Shown one piece after another: positions 8,465-17,723 of a stretch of 64,000 nucleotides of DNA. The notes below the pieces were generated by a model that did no database searches, had not been told where the DNA came from, and saw only the letters and a list, made by a program, of their open reading frames with translations. A program made the position numbers and the translations under genes. Source of the stretch: Hirschia litorea (GTDB lineage Bacteria > Pseudomonadota > Alphaproteobacteria > Caulobacterales > Hyphomonadaceae). The stretch spans positions 992,001-1,056,000 of the forward strand of contig NZ_JBHTBR010000005.1 of assembly GCF_042665075.1 (NCBI RefSeq), in the 5' to 3' direction. The stretch's first letter is position 1. Each line of letters begins with the position of its first letter.

Positions 8465-9211
8465 TTAGGTGGGGTCTCCCTGACCTATTTCAGATCTAAG
8501 GCGGCGGCTGGCGTCGCTCAGGAGTTTTTCGGTGAGTGCTTCGGCGCGGTCACCATCACGATCAACAATGGCTTGGTAGACATCGCGGTGGAATGGTACG
8601 GACGCGCCATTTTCAACAGGGTCTTTATTCGTAATACGAACGCTTACGAGGAGAGCGGAATATATTACGCCTTCAAATCCAGCTAGAAATTCATTATGCG
8701 CTGCTTTTAGAACGGCTTTATGAAAAAGAGCATCTGCTATGATGAAGCCTTCCGCATCGCCTTTTTTTGCGTTCATTAGATCGCAAGCTTTTTTGATCTC
8801 AGCGATATCATCAACCGTAGCGCGTTCAGCTGCCCAGCGAGATGCTTTGGGTTCGACAGCTAATCGAATTTCCATTAATTGCGCGAGAAATTCTGGACGA
8901 GGAGGCGCGGATAGATGCCAAGCAAGCACATCATCATCGAGCAAGGTCCAGCGATTGCGGGGAAGTACACGTGTACCTATCCCTCTGCGAACGTCCAACA
9001 TGCCTTTTCCGACGAGAATTTTAACCGCTTCACGTACGACGATACGGCTGACTTTGTAGCGTTCAGCAAGAGAGGTTTCATCATCTATAATGCTGTCGGT
9101 TTTTAACGTGCCTGCGACTATTCTTCGACCAAGTTCCCTTGCTAACTGCACAGGGAGGCTGGGAGTCATATTCGCTGTTTGCTTCAGATCATAGTAAACG
9201 AGTTCGCTCAT
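8465..9211 (-). CDS. GntR/FadR-subfamily transcriptional regulator (DgoR-like)
   Basis: 248-residue regulator. The N-terminal winged helix (about 15-85) contains the GntR pattern SLAERYKVSRIVVREAVKIL, and the C-terminal all-helical FCD domain (about 95-235) has the expected metal-site histidines (DALFHKAV, AAHNEF, HRDVY). Members of this subfamily typically sense galactonate, gluconate or other sugar acids. Located between the lactonase and sulfatase genes with gaps of about 70 nt, it is the natural regulator of the galactonate genes (inference). The repeats upstream of dgoK are candidate binding sites. Confidence 0.85.
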   Translation of the reverse strand: MSELVYYDLKQTANMTPSLPVQLARELGRRIVAGTLKTDSIIDDETSLAERYKVSRIVVREAVKILVGKGMLDVRRGIGTRVLPRNRWTLLDDDVLAWHLSAPPRPEFLAQLMEIRLAVEPKASRWAAERATVDDIAEIKKACDLMNAKKGDAEGFIIADALFHKAVLKAAHNEFLAGFEGVIYSALLVSVRITNKDPVENGASVPFHRDVYQAIVDRDGDRAEALTEKLLSDASRRLRSEIGQGDPT

Positions 9212-9279
9212 AGTATAAACCTAAACGTGATATTTGAATAAACTTGCAGTCTACGTGTCATCTCCGGGGCTTGCTAGTC

Positions 9280-10167
9280 TCAAATTTCAATTAATACGCG
9301 TGGTTCAGGGAGACCTTTTCCGGCACCCGAAAAACGCATTGTATGTCCATGTGGTGCGCCATTTTTCACCTCACTCTCAAGGCCAATTGCAGCCGAGGTT
9401 ACGTACAAATCTGTGAAGGTAATTCCACCAAATGCAGGGCAGGTTGGGCGTGGAATGGAAGTCTCTATTTTTTCGACAAATTCTGCCTGTGGGGATATCC
9501 GATAAAGAGCCGACCCATCCCATACTGCGGTCCACATATAACCCTCAGTGTCGATGATAGCACCGTCTATTTCTAGGTTTTGCTTTGAAATATCTAGGAA
9601 ATTTTCAGGTGAGCCATTCGGCCACCCGTCAATTGGATCGAGTGATATTTTTGATATTTTGCGAATTGCAGAATCTGCAAAATATCCGATTGATCTATCC
9701 TTATCGAAGCAAATTCCATTGGGGATTGTTATGCCGTCTGTTACTTTGCGAAGCTCACCTTTATACCAACGATAGATAGCGCCGGCTTGGTGTTCAGCTT
9801 CTTTGCTCATTGTGCTAACCCAAAAGCCGCCCCACGGGTCTGCGCGGCCATCATTGCTGCGTTTGTCGGTCAGGTTCGCTTCTATTGGGCAAATAAGTTC
9901 CTTGTTTGCTGTTGAAATCTCAAACTTCCAAAGCCCTGATTCTCCAGCAAGTAGGAGATGATTTTCATCAATCCATCCTATTGCTGAGATCATTTCTTCA
10001 AAGGTCCAATTTTGTTTGCTTGTGTCACTTTTTTGGTGAAGCGTGTGGCTTGGTAAATCTACCCAGAAAAGCTCTTCACGTGAGGGGTGCCATAGGGGGC
10101 TTTCCCCTAGTCCGCACGGGGTATCGTCAATTGTGTCTGGAAGAATTTTTGTGAGCGACGGCGACAT
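9280..10167 (-). CDS. SMP-30/gluconolactonase family lactonase
   Basis: Six-bladed beta-propeller hydrolase of 295 residues, with the metal-binding Glu in GLGESPLW and the Asn/Asp pair in IPNGICFDKD and FADSAI typical of the SMP-30/Gre/LRE family. It most likely opens galactono-lactone to galactonate between the SDR and DgoD steps. No signal peptide is seen, so it is cytoplasmic. It is the first gene of a minus-strand group with the GntR regulator and the sulfatase, and its promoter must lie in the 403-bp divergent region upstream. Confidence 0.87.
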   Translation of the reverse strand: MSPSLTKILPDTIDDTPCGLGESPLWHPSREELFWVDLPSHTLHQKSDTSKQNWTFEEMISAIGWIDENHLLLAGESGLWKFEISTANKELICPIEANLTDKRSNDGRADPWGGFWVSTMSKEAEHQAGAIYRWYKGELRKVTDGITIPNGICFDKDRSIGYFADSAIRKISKISLDPIDGWPNGSPENFLDISKQNLEIDGAIIDTEGYMWTAVWDGSALYRISPQAEFVEKIETSIPRPTCPAFGGITFTDLYVTSAAIGLESEVKNGAPHGHTMRFSGAGKGLPEPRVLIEI

Positions 10168-10570
10168 AAAGGACTCTGACGTTTAGCGGCGATAATCTGT
10201 TGGGCGATATCTCGATAAATCACCTTTTTTGATGGGATAATTTTCATAACGAGATAGTGTTTCTATGTAGGTTGCATCTATAGTAACATCATATGTTTGA
10301 AAGTGTAAACTCAGAGAATGCGGTTGAGAAAGTAAAAACTAATTGCAGATTTGAATGGAGGTTTGTTGAGATTAACCGCTTATAGTCTTTGTTGGCCGCT
10401 GAGGAAGCGCGCAGAAGTGATACTGAAATAAGCTTTGTAGCTTCACCTTTTAGGAGCTAAATGCATGGAGATAAACATTTTGTAATGAAAACGTTTACAT
10501 AGATTATATCTTCAATATAATAATATCGAATAGGTACCCCGAGAGAGGGTGTCATTCATCGGAGGAAGTC
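10168..10570. promoter_or_regulatory. Divergent control region between the lactonase and the DUF1080 operon
   Basis: No gene is recognised. It holds a LacI-type site (10486-10499, listed separately) and a near-palindrome AACATCATATGTTT at 10285-10298 that recurs, in the opposite orientation, upstream of the large TonB receptor (around 28597 and 28846). A lone TGTAAAC half-site lies at 10304-10310. A GGAGGAAG ribosome-binding site precedes the ATG at 10571. Confidence 0.5.
10486..10499. promoter_or_regulatory. LacI-family operator-like site upstream of the DUF1080 operon
   Basis: TGAAAACGTTTACA has the central CG and TTTACA half-site typical of LacI/GalR operators. The reverse complement TGTAAACGTTTTCA closely resembles the site in the lacI/Gfo-Idh gap (20603-20616) and one upstream of the TonB receptor (28587-28600). 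It lies 72 bp before the ATG of the DUF1080 gene. Confidence 0.55.
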
Positions 10571-11512
10571 ATGTCTAAGTTATTTAAAATGTCATTTTGG
10601 CAGCGTTTTGCTGTAGCTGGAGCGCCGTTAGTGTGTGCAACAGCGTTAAGTGCGTGTGTGTCGGCGCACTCCCAAGAGGCTCACAATGTTATGGAGCGCA
10701 CTGCTGCGCCGGAAGCCTGTGAAGCTGAACAATTGGGCGAGGATGCGCAGGCGACGGGGTATCGGGATACACCGCTCGTTCCTGGAACAAAGTGGCGCGT
10801 GCACGATATTGATCGCCCGAAGCCTGAGGTGGTAGGCGCGCGTGCAGTGTCTGCTGCCCCTCCGTCTGATGCAATCATACTGCTTGGTGATGACATGTCT
10901 GCTTGGCGCAGTGTTGCTGGTGGTGATGTGGATTGGAGCGTGTCGCAGGGAGTGGCGACTATCCCTGATGATCTGCAGGACGATGGTCAGAAAAAGCCAG
11001 ATCATAAAAACTCAACTATTCAAACCAAGCAGGAGTTTGGTGATGTGCAATTGCACGTGGAGTGGCGAGCGCCGCCTGAGCGCAAGTCAAATTCTCAATG
11101 GCGCGGCAATAGCGGTATAATTTTCATGGGACGTTATGAGGTTCAGGTTTTGGACTCTCATTGCAACGACACTTATGCCGATGGGCAAGCTGCTTCTCTT
11201 TATGGTTGGAAGCCGCCATTGGTGAATGCATCGGTGCCGGCTGGGCAATGGCAATCATATGACATCGTATTTGAAGCTCCGCGCTGGAATGATGCTGGCG
11301 AGTTGATGAAGAAAGCTCGTGCCACAGTTTTCCATAATGGTGTGCTTGTTCAAAACGCGCAGCCTTTCTTAGGCAAAGCAGCTTGGAGAGCTGTTAGCAA
11401 TTATGACGAAGTGCATGGGCCTAAAGCGCCTCTCCATATTCAAGACCATGATAGCGCAGTGTCTTTTCGCAATATCTGGATCCGAGAACTCAACCTAAAA
11501 GCCAATAATTAG
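10571..11512 (+). CDS. DUF1080 (3-keto-disaccharide hydrolase family) lipoprotein
   Basis: 313-residue exported protein. The signal peptide ends in the lipobox LSAC (Cys29), so it is a membrane-anchored lipoprotein. The mature part (about 95-310) is a concanavalin-like DUF1080 domain, with STIQTKQEFGDVQLHVEWRA, NSGIIFMGRYEVQVLDS and SFRNIWIREL as typical segments. Pfam names this family for hydrolysis of 3-keto-glycosides, and its members often accompany GMC oxidoreductases and TIM-barrel isomerases, as here. It opens the 10571-19432 cluster, with the next gene 22 nt downstream. Cleavage of an oxidised galactan oligosaccharide is an inference. Confidence 0.85.
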   Translation: MSKLFKMSFWQRFAVAGAPLVCATALSACVSAHSQEAHNVMERTAAPEACEAEQLGEDAQATGYRDTPLVPGTKWRVHDIDRPKPEVVGARAVSAAPPSDAIILLGDDMSAWRSVAGGDVDWSVSQGVATIPDDLQDDGQKKPDHKNSTIQTKQEFGDVQLHVEWRAPPERKSNSQWRGNSGIIFMGRYEVQVLDSHCNDTYADGQAASLYGWKPPLVNASVPAGQWQSYDIVFEAPRWNDAGELMKKARATVFHNGVLVQNAQPFLGKAAWRAVSNYDEVHGPKAPLHIQDHDSAVSFRNIWIRELNLKANN

Positions 11513-11534
11513 ACCAAAAGAGGGAGGTGTCACA

Positions 11535-12377
11535 ATGACGTTTAACTTAGATTACGCACCCCACTTTGGGATGTTTAAAGAGAGTGCTGGAGACAGCTTA
11601 GTAGAGCAGTTGCGATTTGCAGCCGATCAAGGGTTTCGTGCATGGGAAGATAATGGCCTAAAAGGGCGGTCTCCAGAGACGCAAAACCAGCTTGCAGCAG
11701 AAATGGAAAAGCTAAACATTCGTATGGGTGTGTTTGTTGCGCACTCTATGAAATGGAATGGTCATTTCCTTGCGCCGGGCAATGAGTTGGGGGCGGGTGA
11801 TCCTGATATTGTTGATAATTTTCTGGCTCAAATTCGTGATTCTGTAGAGCTAGCCAAACGGTTCAATGCAAAGTGGATGACTGTTGTGCCGGGAAATATC
11901 GTGCCGTCGCTTCATGAGAGCTATCAGACAGCGAATGTTGTTGATGCTTTGCGTCGTGCTTCCGATATTCTTGAGCCACATGGGCTGACAATGGTGTTGG
12001 AACCGCTCAACCATTATGTGAACCATCCCAATTTGTTTTTAAGCACTGTGGCGCAGGGGTATATGATCTGTCGCGCAGTCAATAGTCCCGCCTGCAAGGT
12101 ATTGTACGATATGTACCACCAACAGATTCAGGAAGGGAATATCATCCAAAATATTGATCTTGCATGGAGCGAGATTGGGTATTTCCAAATCGGTGACACC
12201 CCCGGCCGCAAAGAGCCGACAACGGGTGAAATGAATTATCGCGGCATTTTCAAGCACATTCATTCCAAAGGCTTCAAAGGTATTTTGGGAATGGAGCATG
12301 GCAATTCAAAACCCGGCAAAGCGGGTGAACAAGCTGTTATTGATGCGTACCGCCAATGCGACGCATTTGACGCTTAA
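11535..12377 (+). CDS. Hydroxypyruvate-isomerase-like TIM-barrel protein
   Basis: 280-residue cytoplasmic sugar isomerase/epimerase of the Hyi family. The four metal ligands match E. coli Hyi: Glu156 (LEPLNH), Asp192 and His195 (YDMYHQQ) and Glu232 (TTGEMNY). The segment GDTPGRKEP is also conserved. It sits between the DUF1080 and cytochrome genes with 22-25 nt gaps and a GGGAGG ribosome-binding site. The real substrate is probably a sugar or keto-sugar released in this pathway rather than hydroxypyruvate (inference). A degenerate exported paralogue lies at 18482-19432. Confidence 0.82.
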   Translation: MTFNLDYAPHFGMFKESAGDSLVEQLRFAADQGFRAWEDNGLKGRSPETQNQLAAEMEKLNIRMGVFVAHSMKWNGHFLAPGNELGAGDPDIVDNFLAQIRDSVELAKRFNAKWMTVVPGNIVPSLHESYQTANVVDALRRASDILEPHGLTMVLEPLNHYVNHPNLFLSTVAQGYMICRAVNSPACKVLYDMYHQQIQEGNIIQNIDLAWSEIGYFQIGDTPGRKEPTTGEMNYRGIFKHIHSKGFKGILGMEHGNSKPGKAGEQAVIDAYRQCDAFDA

Positions 12378-12401
12378 TAGTATATTCTGGGAGTTCTGAT
12401 C

Positions 12402-15400
12402 TTGAAACCTTTTTTGCATAAGTCAGAGACTGCTCAAGCGGGCGTGACGCAGCGCACTTCATTCATAAGCCCGTTGGGCGTGCGTGGACGTTTGTATGGT
12501 AGTGTTGTGGGCGTTTTGGCCATTTTGGCAACGAGCGGCTGTTTTTCGGGTGTGTTTGCATCTGACAATTTGGCTTCAGATCAGGCGACATCTGATGTTG
12601 CCAGTGTTGAAGCTAAAATGCAGCCCGTCTCGGCTGTTTCAGGTGAGGCGACGCTTTTTGACACAGAAATTATGCCAATGTTTGAGGCGAGCTGTGTGTC
12701 ATGTCACGGCCCTAAAAAGCAGGAAGCTGGTTTCAGATTAGATACCTATGAAAACATGATGCGTGCAGGTGATAGTGGGGTTGTTTTTGTAACCCCACAT
12801 AAGCCAGAAGAAAGCATGCTTATTGATTTGGTGTTGGGTGATGACCCATTCATTGAGCAAATGCCAAGTGAAGGTAAAAAACTAACACCTGAGCAGGTAG
12901 ACCAATTGCGCAATTGGATTGCCGAGGGCGCAGAAGGTCCGGCACCTAAGGTTTATACGGTTGATTTTGCTACACAAATCGAGCCGATCTTAAAAGAAAA
13001 TTGTGCGAGTTGTCATGCTGGGAGCAGTCCTGAATCTGGCATGGATATCCTTAAACGCGCTTCACTGTTGAAGGGTGGCGATTCTGGGCATCCATCTATT
13101 GTTGCGGGAGACCCTGTTGGAAGCGCACTCATTCAACGCGTGACGAGCGAAGATGCTGCTTTCCGCATGCCGCGTGAAGGGGACCCTCTTTCAGAAGAAC
13201 AAATTCATCTACTGACAACGTGGATTTCCGAAGGTGCAAACTGGCCAGGCCAGATGGACGCAACCGAATATGAAGTTACGACCGATTTATGGTCTATGCA
13301 GCCGATTGAACGTCCGGATGTGCCAGCTATTGAAGGTGCTAGCCCGATTGATGCGTTTTTAATCGAAGCATTAGACGAAAAAGGTCTTTCACCAGTTGGG
13401 GCTGCGGAGCCTCAAACGCTCGCGCGCCGCGCATCCCTCGTGCTGACTGGGCTTCCTCCCAAAGCCTCGCGCGTGAGCGAATTTATTGACGCATGGAATA
13501 AAGATCCCGACGCAGCATATTCTGCGTATTTGGATGAATTGTTTGCATCGAAACACTTTGGGGAGCGGTGGGCACAGCATTGGATTGATGTTGTTCGTTG
13601 GTCAGAATCAAATGGGTCTGAGGCGAATGAGTTCCGCAAGAATGCGTGGCAATATCGTGATTATCTGATCAACGCATTTAACGATGATAAACCTTATGAT
13701 TTGTTCCTGAAAGAACAAATGGCTGGGGACGTGTTGGGTGTAGATATTGCAACAGGTTTCCTAGTTGCGGGGCCGCATGTGCCTGATCAGACCGTTGGGC
13801 AAGAAGCATCTGCTATTCGTCAAGCGCGTTTTGATCGTCTCGATGAAATCGTGCAAACGGTGAGTAGTGGTGTGATGGGGATGACAGTGACATGTGCACG
13901 CTGTCACAGCCATAAGTTCGATCCGATTTCCATTAAAGATTACTATGCCATGGCGGCGATCTTTCAGGATATTGAATATGACTCACGTTTGCCAAACTTG
14001 CCGGACACGGATCCGCGTATGCAGGCTGAAAAACGCTTGGACGGCCAGATAAATGAAATCCGCGAATTCCTAGCTGATAAAGCGGGAGACTGGCGCGAAG
14101 AATGGACTGACCATGTAAAAGTGCACTTTGGGGATGTTGTAAAAACAGACACTGTGCGCGTGCGTTTCCCGGGTGGAAACGAGATGAATGAATTCACATT
14201 CGATGAAATTGCATTCTTCGATGACTTTTCGTCATTAGATAATCTTGCAATTACGCATACGCCTAAAGTTACGGAATCTCGTAAACGCGGGAAGAATGGA
14301 CGTCCGCCTTCAAACCTCGTGAACGGTATTTACACGCGTATGAATGGATGGGGCCACAATAAGGGCGATAGTGATGGAGAACCTTGGCTATTATTTGAAT
14401 TTGAGGACGACATTTTATTAGAGCGTATGGAATTTAGTCGTAGCCGCTGGGATTATTACGGCACAGATTTCATGCTTAACAAGAATAGTCCTTATGCGCC
14501 TGAACCTGTGCCATATTTGATTGAAGTCTTGGATGAAAATGGTGACTGGAAAGAAGTTGCCAATTGGGCACCTGATTCTGAAATTGATGTTGAAAAAGAG
14601 CTGCTGAAAAAGGTCAAAGACTTATCTCTGAAAAGAGAAAAAGAAGGGCGTCAAATGATGTTCATGGGGCAGCTTATAGAGCCTGCCGTGACGCATGTTC
14701 TCTATCGCGGGAGCCCAGAAACGCCGCGCGAAGAAGTGATGCCGCGTGGGTTTGAAGTTTTGAAAGCTGACTTTGGTTTGGATAGTAATTCTTCTGGGCC
14801 GGAACGTAGAATGGCTATGGCGGAATGGCTTGTTGCACCTGAGAACCCGCTGACATCTCGAGTTATGGCGAACCGACTTTGGTCTCTTGTCTTTGGTGAG
14901 GGGATTGTAAATTCACCGGGTGACTTTGGTTTTGCAGGCGGTACACCCTCGCATCCAGAGTTGTTGGACTGGTTAGCCTCTGAATTTGTTGAGGACGATT
15001 GGTCGATGAAAACCATTTTGCGTAAAATGGTTGAGACGGATGCCTTTAAGCGGTCAAGTAAGCCTGAGCCACACGCCTTTAAAGAGGACGCCAGCAATAT
15101 CTATCTTTGGAGATTTGCGCCGCGTTGGGCTGAAGGGGAGATTATTCGCGATAGCATGTTGGCTTCGGCGGGTATTCTAAATGACCAATTAGGCGGAGAA
15201 AGCTTTAGAATTCTTGCACCTAAGCGTCGGTATGATCAATGGCAAGTGGTGGATAACTGGAGCGAGAAGACATGGCGCCGGACAATCTATCAAGAGCATA
15301 TCCGTGCGGTAGATGATAATTTGTTCACGGCATTTGATTTACCCGGGCATGGGCAGATGACGCATGATCGTCCACGTTCAACAACGCCGCTTCAAGCATT

Positions 15401-15635
15401 TAACTTGCTCAATAGTGATTTCACATTGGCAGTGTCTGAAAAGCTAGTGGAACGCGCAAAGCGTGAAGCTGGGGAGGATGTATCTGACCAAGTCGCACGT
15501 ATGTTTGTGCTGGTATTGGGACGTGAGCCAGATGAGCAAGACATTCAAGAGCTCACGCAATTGGCCAAGTCTGATGACCTTATGCTTGTAGCGCGACTTT
15601 TGTATAACCTTAATGAATTCAGATACATACAATAG
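12402..15635 (+). CDS. Planctomycete-type cytochrome c with DUF1549 and DUF1553 domains
   Basis: 1077-residue exported protein. A membrane-spanning signal (about 30-50) is followed by two cytochrome-c-like domains with haem sites CVSCH (98-102) and CASCH (201-205). DUF1549 (about 305-510) carries a third motif, CARCH (498-502, CARCHSHKFDP), typical of the family. Next come a variable region with FRFP-like sheets, and DUF1553 (about 800-1060, RVMANRLWSLVFGEGIV, FGFAGGTPSHPELLDWLA). It starts at TTG 12402 with GGGAG 8 nt upstream. This family is abundant in Planctomycetes and Verrucomicrobia, usually next to a DUF1501 gene, as here. Its biochemical role is not established. A redox role on glycans is inferred from context. 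Confidence 0.88.
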   Translation: MKPFLHKSETAQAGVTQRTSFISPLGVRGRLYGSVVGVLAILATSGCFSGVFASDNLASDQATSDVASVEAKMQPVSAVSGEATLFDTEIMPMFEASCVSCHGPKKQEAGFRLDTYENMMRAGDSGVVFVTPHKPEESMLIDLVLGDDPFIEQMPSEGKKLTPEQVDQLRNWIAEGAEGPAPKVYTVDFATQIEPILKENCASCHAGSSPESGMDILKRASLLKGGDSGHPSIVAGDPVGSALIQRVTSEDAAFRMPREGDPLSEEQIHLLTTWISEGANWPGQMDATEYEVTTDLWSMQPIERPDVPAIEGASPIDAFLIEALDEKGLSPVGAAEPQTLARRASLVLTGLPPKASRVSEFIDAWNKDPDAAYSAYLDELFASKHFGERWAQHWIDVVRWSESNGSEANEFRKNAWQYRDYLINAFNDDKPYDLFLKEQMAGDVLGVDIATGFLVAGPHVPDQTVGQEASAIRQARFDRLDEIVQTVSSGVMGMTVTCARCHSHKFDPISIKDYYAMAAIFQDIEYDSRLPNLPDTDPRMQAEKRLDGQINEIREFLADKAGDWREEWTDHVKVHFGDVVKTDTVRVRFPGGNEMNEFTFDEIAFFDDFSSLDNLAITHTPKVTESRKRGKNGRPPSNLVNGIYTRMNGWGHNKGDSDGEPWLLFEFEDDILLERMEFSRSRWDYYGTDFMLNKNSPYAPEPVPYLIEVLDENGDWKEVANWAPDSEIDVEKELLKKVKDLSLKREKEGRQMMFMGQLIEPAVTHVLYRGSPETPREEVMPRGFEVLKADFGLDSNSSGPERRMAMAEWLVAPENPLTSRVMANRLWSLVFGEGIVNSPGDFGFAGGTPSHPELLDWLASEFVEDDWSMKTILRKMVETDAFKRSSKPEPHAFKEDASNIYLWRFAPRWAEGEIIRDSMLASAGILNDQLGGESFRILAPKRRYDQWQVVDNWSEKTWRRTIYQEHIRAVDDNLFTAFDLPGHGQMTHDRPRSTTPLQAFNLLNSDFTLAVSEKLVERAKREAGEDVSDQVARMFVLVLGREPDEQDIQELTQLAKSDDLMLVARLLYNLNEFRYIQ

Positions 15636-15645
15636 GAGAATGAAA

Positions 15646-17151
15646 ATGACAAAAGACCCAACTAAAATATCTCCTGTCGGCCGTGGCTTGCTGGACCGCC
15701 GTTCATTCCTAAGTCAAACATCAGGTGCATTGGGAAGCCTTGGCCTTGTATCTCTGTTGGCACAAGAGAAGGCTCTTGCTGAAAGTAAGAGTGGATTATC
15801 TAGCGATAAGACGCCTATCCGACCCAATATACCGGTTGGAAATCCATATGCGCCGCGTCCACCGCATTTTAAACCCGCGGCGACACAGGTTTTGATTATC
15901 TTCTGTGCGGGGGCTGTGAGTCATATAGATACTTTTGATTACAAGCCTGACTTGTTTAAATTTCACGGCACAAAGCCACCGGGGTTGCCAGAAGTGACAT
16001 TTGAAGGGCCGTCGGGAAATATTCACCGACCATTCTGGGATTTTAGTCCGCGCGGTGAAAGCGGGAAAATGATCTCTGATCTATTGCCGCATTTGGGTGG
16101 TTTGGCTGATGATATGTGCTTTTTCCATGGCATGAAGACGTCCTCCAGTGCGCACCCGCCAGCTGAGAATTTCATGAATACAGGCTTCACCTTTAACGGG
16201 TTTCCTTCGATAGGGGCGTGGGCAACTTATGCGCTGGGGTCAGACAATAAAGATTTGCCAGCATTTGTTGCCATTAGTGATCCGAGGGGAACGCCGCGTC
16301 AGGGTAAAAACAATTGGGGAAATGGTTTCCTTCCGGCGTCTTTCCAAGGCACTGAGATTAGCGGCGCTAATCCGCCACCAAATATTTACACGCCAGAATC
16401 TATTGGGGCGGGCAGCAATGATCGCATGATCGCAGAGCTTGCAAGAATGAATGAGCGTCACATGGAAGCTTATCCTGATGATACAGAATTGGCGGCGCGA
16501 GTTGCGAGTTATGAGCTTGCGGGACGTATGCAAATGTCTGTGCCGGAAGTGACAAACATTGATAATGAACCTGAATACATCCTTGAAGAATATGGAATTA
16601 ATAGCCCGAATAAGGTCAAGTCAGCCTATGCTAAAAACTGTTTGCTTGCGCGCCGTTTGATCGAGAAGGGCGTACGTGTCGTGCATTTGTTTAACGGTGC
16701 AAGTGCAGACAATGGGATTAACAATTGGGATTCACACAGCGATTTAGAGAGTACGCACGGGATGCAGGCTGAGATTATGGACCAGCCTACAGCGGCCATG
16801 ATCACAGATATGAAACGTCGCGGATTGCTCGATAATACTCTCGTTGTTTGGTGTACAGAATTTGGTCGTGCGCCTTTCCTTCAAGCGAATGGAACGGGAA
16901 GAGATCACAATCCGGGTGCGTTCACGACATTCATGATGGGGGCGGGCGTTAAGAAGGGCTATTCACATGGCAGAAGTGATGAGCTTGGCTTTGAAACAGT
17001 TGAGAACATGACAGAAGTCTATGATTTCAACGCGACAATCCTTCATTTGCTCGGTTTAGACCACGAAAGACTAAGTTATTATTATAATGGACTTGAGCGA
17101 CGATTGACTAATGTGCATGGTCATGTGGTTCGAGATGTTCTGAACACCTAG
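15646..17151 (+). CDS. DUF1501 family protein with Tat signal
   Basis: 501 residues from the chosen ATG at 15646, which has AGGAG 7 nt upstream; an ATG at 15613 inside the preceding gene is open but less well placed. The twin-arginine motif DRRSFLSQ is followed by a hydrophobic stretch and an AxA-type end (ALAES), so the folded protein is exported by Tat. The DUF1501 domain is related to the alkaline-phosphatase/sulfatase fold (GAVSHIDTFDYKP, WCTEFGRAP, GRDHNPGAFTTFMMGAG). It is the standard partner of DUF1549/DUF1553 cytochromes. Function unknown; a phosphatase- or sulfatase-like hydrolase is one possibility. Confidence 0.88.
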   Translation: MTKDPTKISPVGRGLLDRRSFLSQTSGALGSLGLVSLLAQEKALAESKSGLSSDKTPIRPNIPVGNPYAPRPPHFKPAATQVLIIFCAGAVSHIDTFDYKPDLFKFHGTKPPGLPEVTFEGPSGNIHRPFWDFSPRGESGKMISDLLPHLGGLADDMCFFHGMKTSSSAHPPAENFMNTGFTFNGFPSIGAWATYALGSDNKDLPAFVAISDPRGTPRQGKNNWGNGFLPASFQGTEISGANPPPNIYTPESIGAGSNDRMIAELARMNERHMEAYPDDTELAARVASYELAGRMQMSVPEVTNIDNEPEYILEEYGINSPNKVKSAYAKNCLLARRLIEKGVRVVHLFNGASADNGINNWDSHSDLESTHGMQAEIMDQPTAAMITDMKRRGLLDNTLVVWCTEFGRAPFLQANGTGRDHNPGAFTTFMMGAGVKKGYSHGRSDELGFETVENMTEVYDFNATILHLLGLDHERLSYYYNGLERRLTNVHGHVVRDVLNT

Positions 17152-17224
17152 CCTTGGGGGCTTTAATGTTCATGTCTGCTTCAAGTCGAATGTGCTTAAG
17201 TAGATGTAAAAGAAAGGTATTTTT

Positions 17225-17713
17225 ATGATGAAACTTGTATCAATTAAAACCGCGATTATTGCAGCGACTATTGGGCTTTCTGCTGGCGCTATGGGAGCGA
17301 TGGCTGACGAAACTAGCCTTGATAAAGCGCAGGCAAAAGCTGTTGTAACAGCTCGCCAAGATGCGTTTGAAGAGCTGAAAGACTTAATGGCACCGCTGGG
17401 CGGAATGGCGCGTGGTAAAGTCGATATGGATGCAGGTCTTGTTGCTAAAAATGCCGCTCAAATGGCTACTGTATCTGCAAGCTTACATGAGATGTTTGAA
17501 GTAGACACATCTGGCTTTGATATTGAGAACCGCTCTGATGCTAAAATTTGGTCTTCCATGGATGACTTTACTGCAAAAATAGATGCTTTGACGCAAGCTT
17601 CTGGTGTGCTTGAGGCGGCTGGAGTTGCTGGTGACGCTGGCGGCATCAAGAAAGCTATCGTGGGTGTGGGACAAACTTGTAAGTCTTGTCACACTGAATA
17701 CAGAACTGAGTAG
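17225..17713 (+). CDS. Cytochrome c' (class II c-type cytochrome)
   Basis: 162-residue periplasmic protein: Sec signal ending AMADE, four-helix-bundle-like sequence, and the haem site CKSCH (about 153-157) close to the C-terminus, as in the class II cytochromes. The segment VDMDAGLVAKNAAQMA fits the family. It is located 73 nt after the DUF1501 gene and 10 nt before the cytochrome b561 gene, so the two cytochromes probably form an electron-transfer pair. Together they could take electrons from the multihaem protein or from the GMC oxidoreductase to the respiratory chain (inference). Confidence 0.87.
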   Translation: MMKLVSIKTAIIAATIGLSAGAMGAMADETSLDKAQAKAVVTARQDAFEELKDLMAPLGGMARGKVDMDAGLVAKNAAQMATVSASLHEMFEVDTSGFDIENRSDAKIWSSMDDFTAKIDALTQASGVLEAAGVAGDAGGIKKAIVGVGQTCKSCHTEYRTE

Positions 17714-17723
17714 ATAAAACGCG

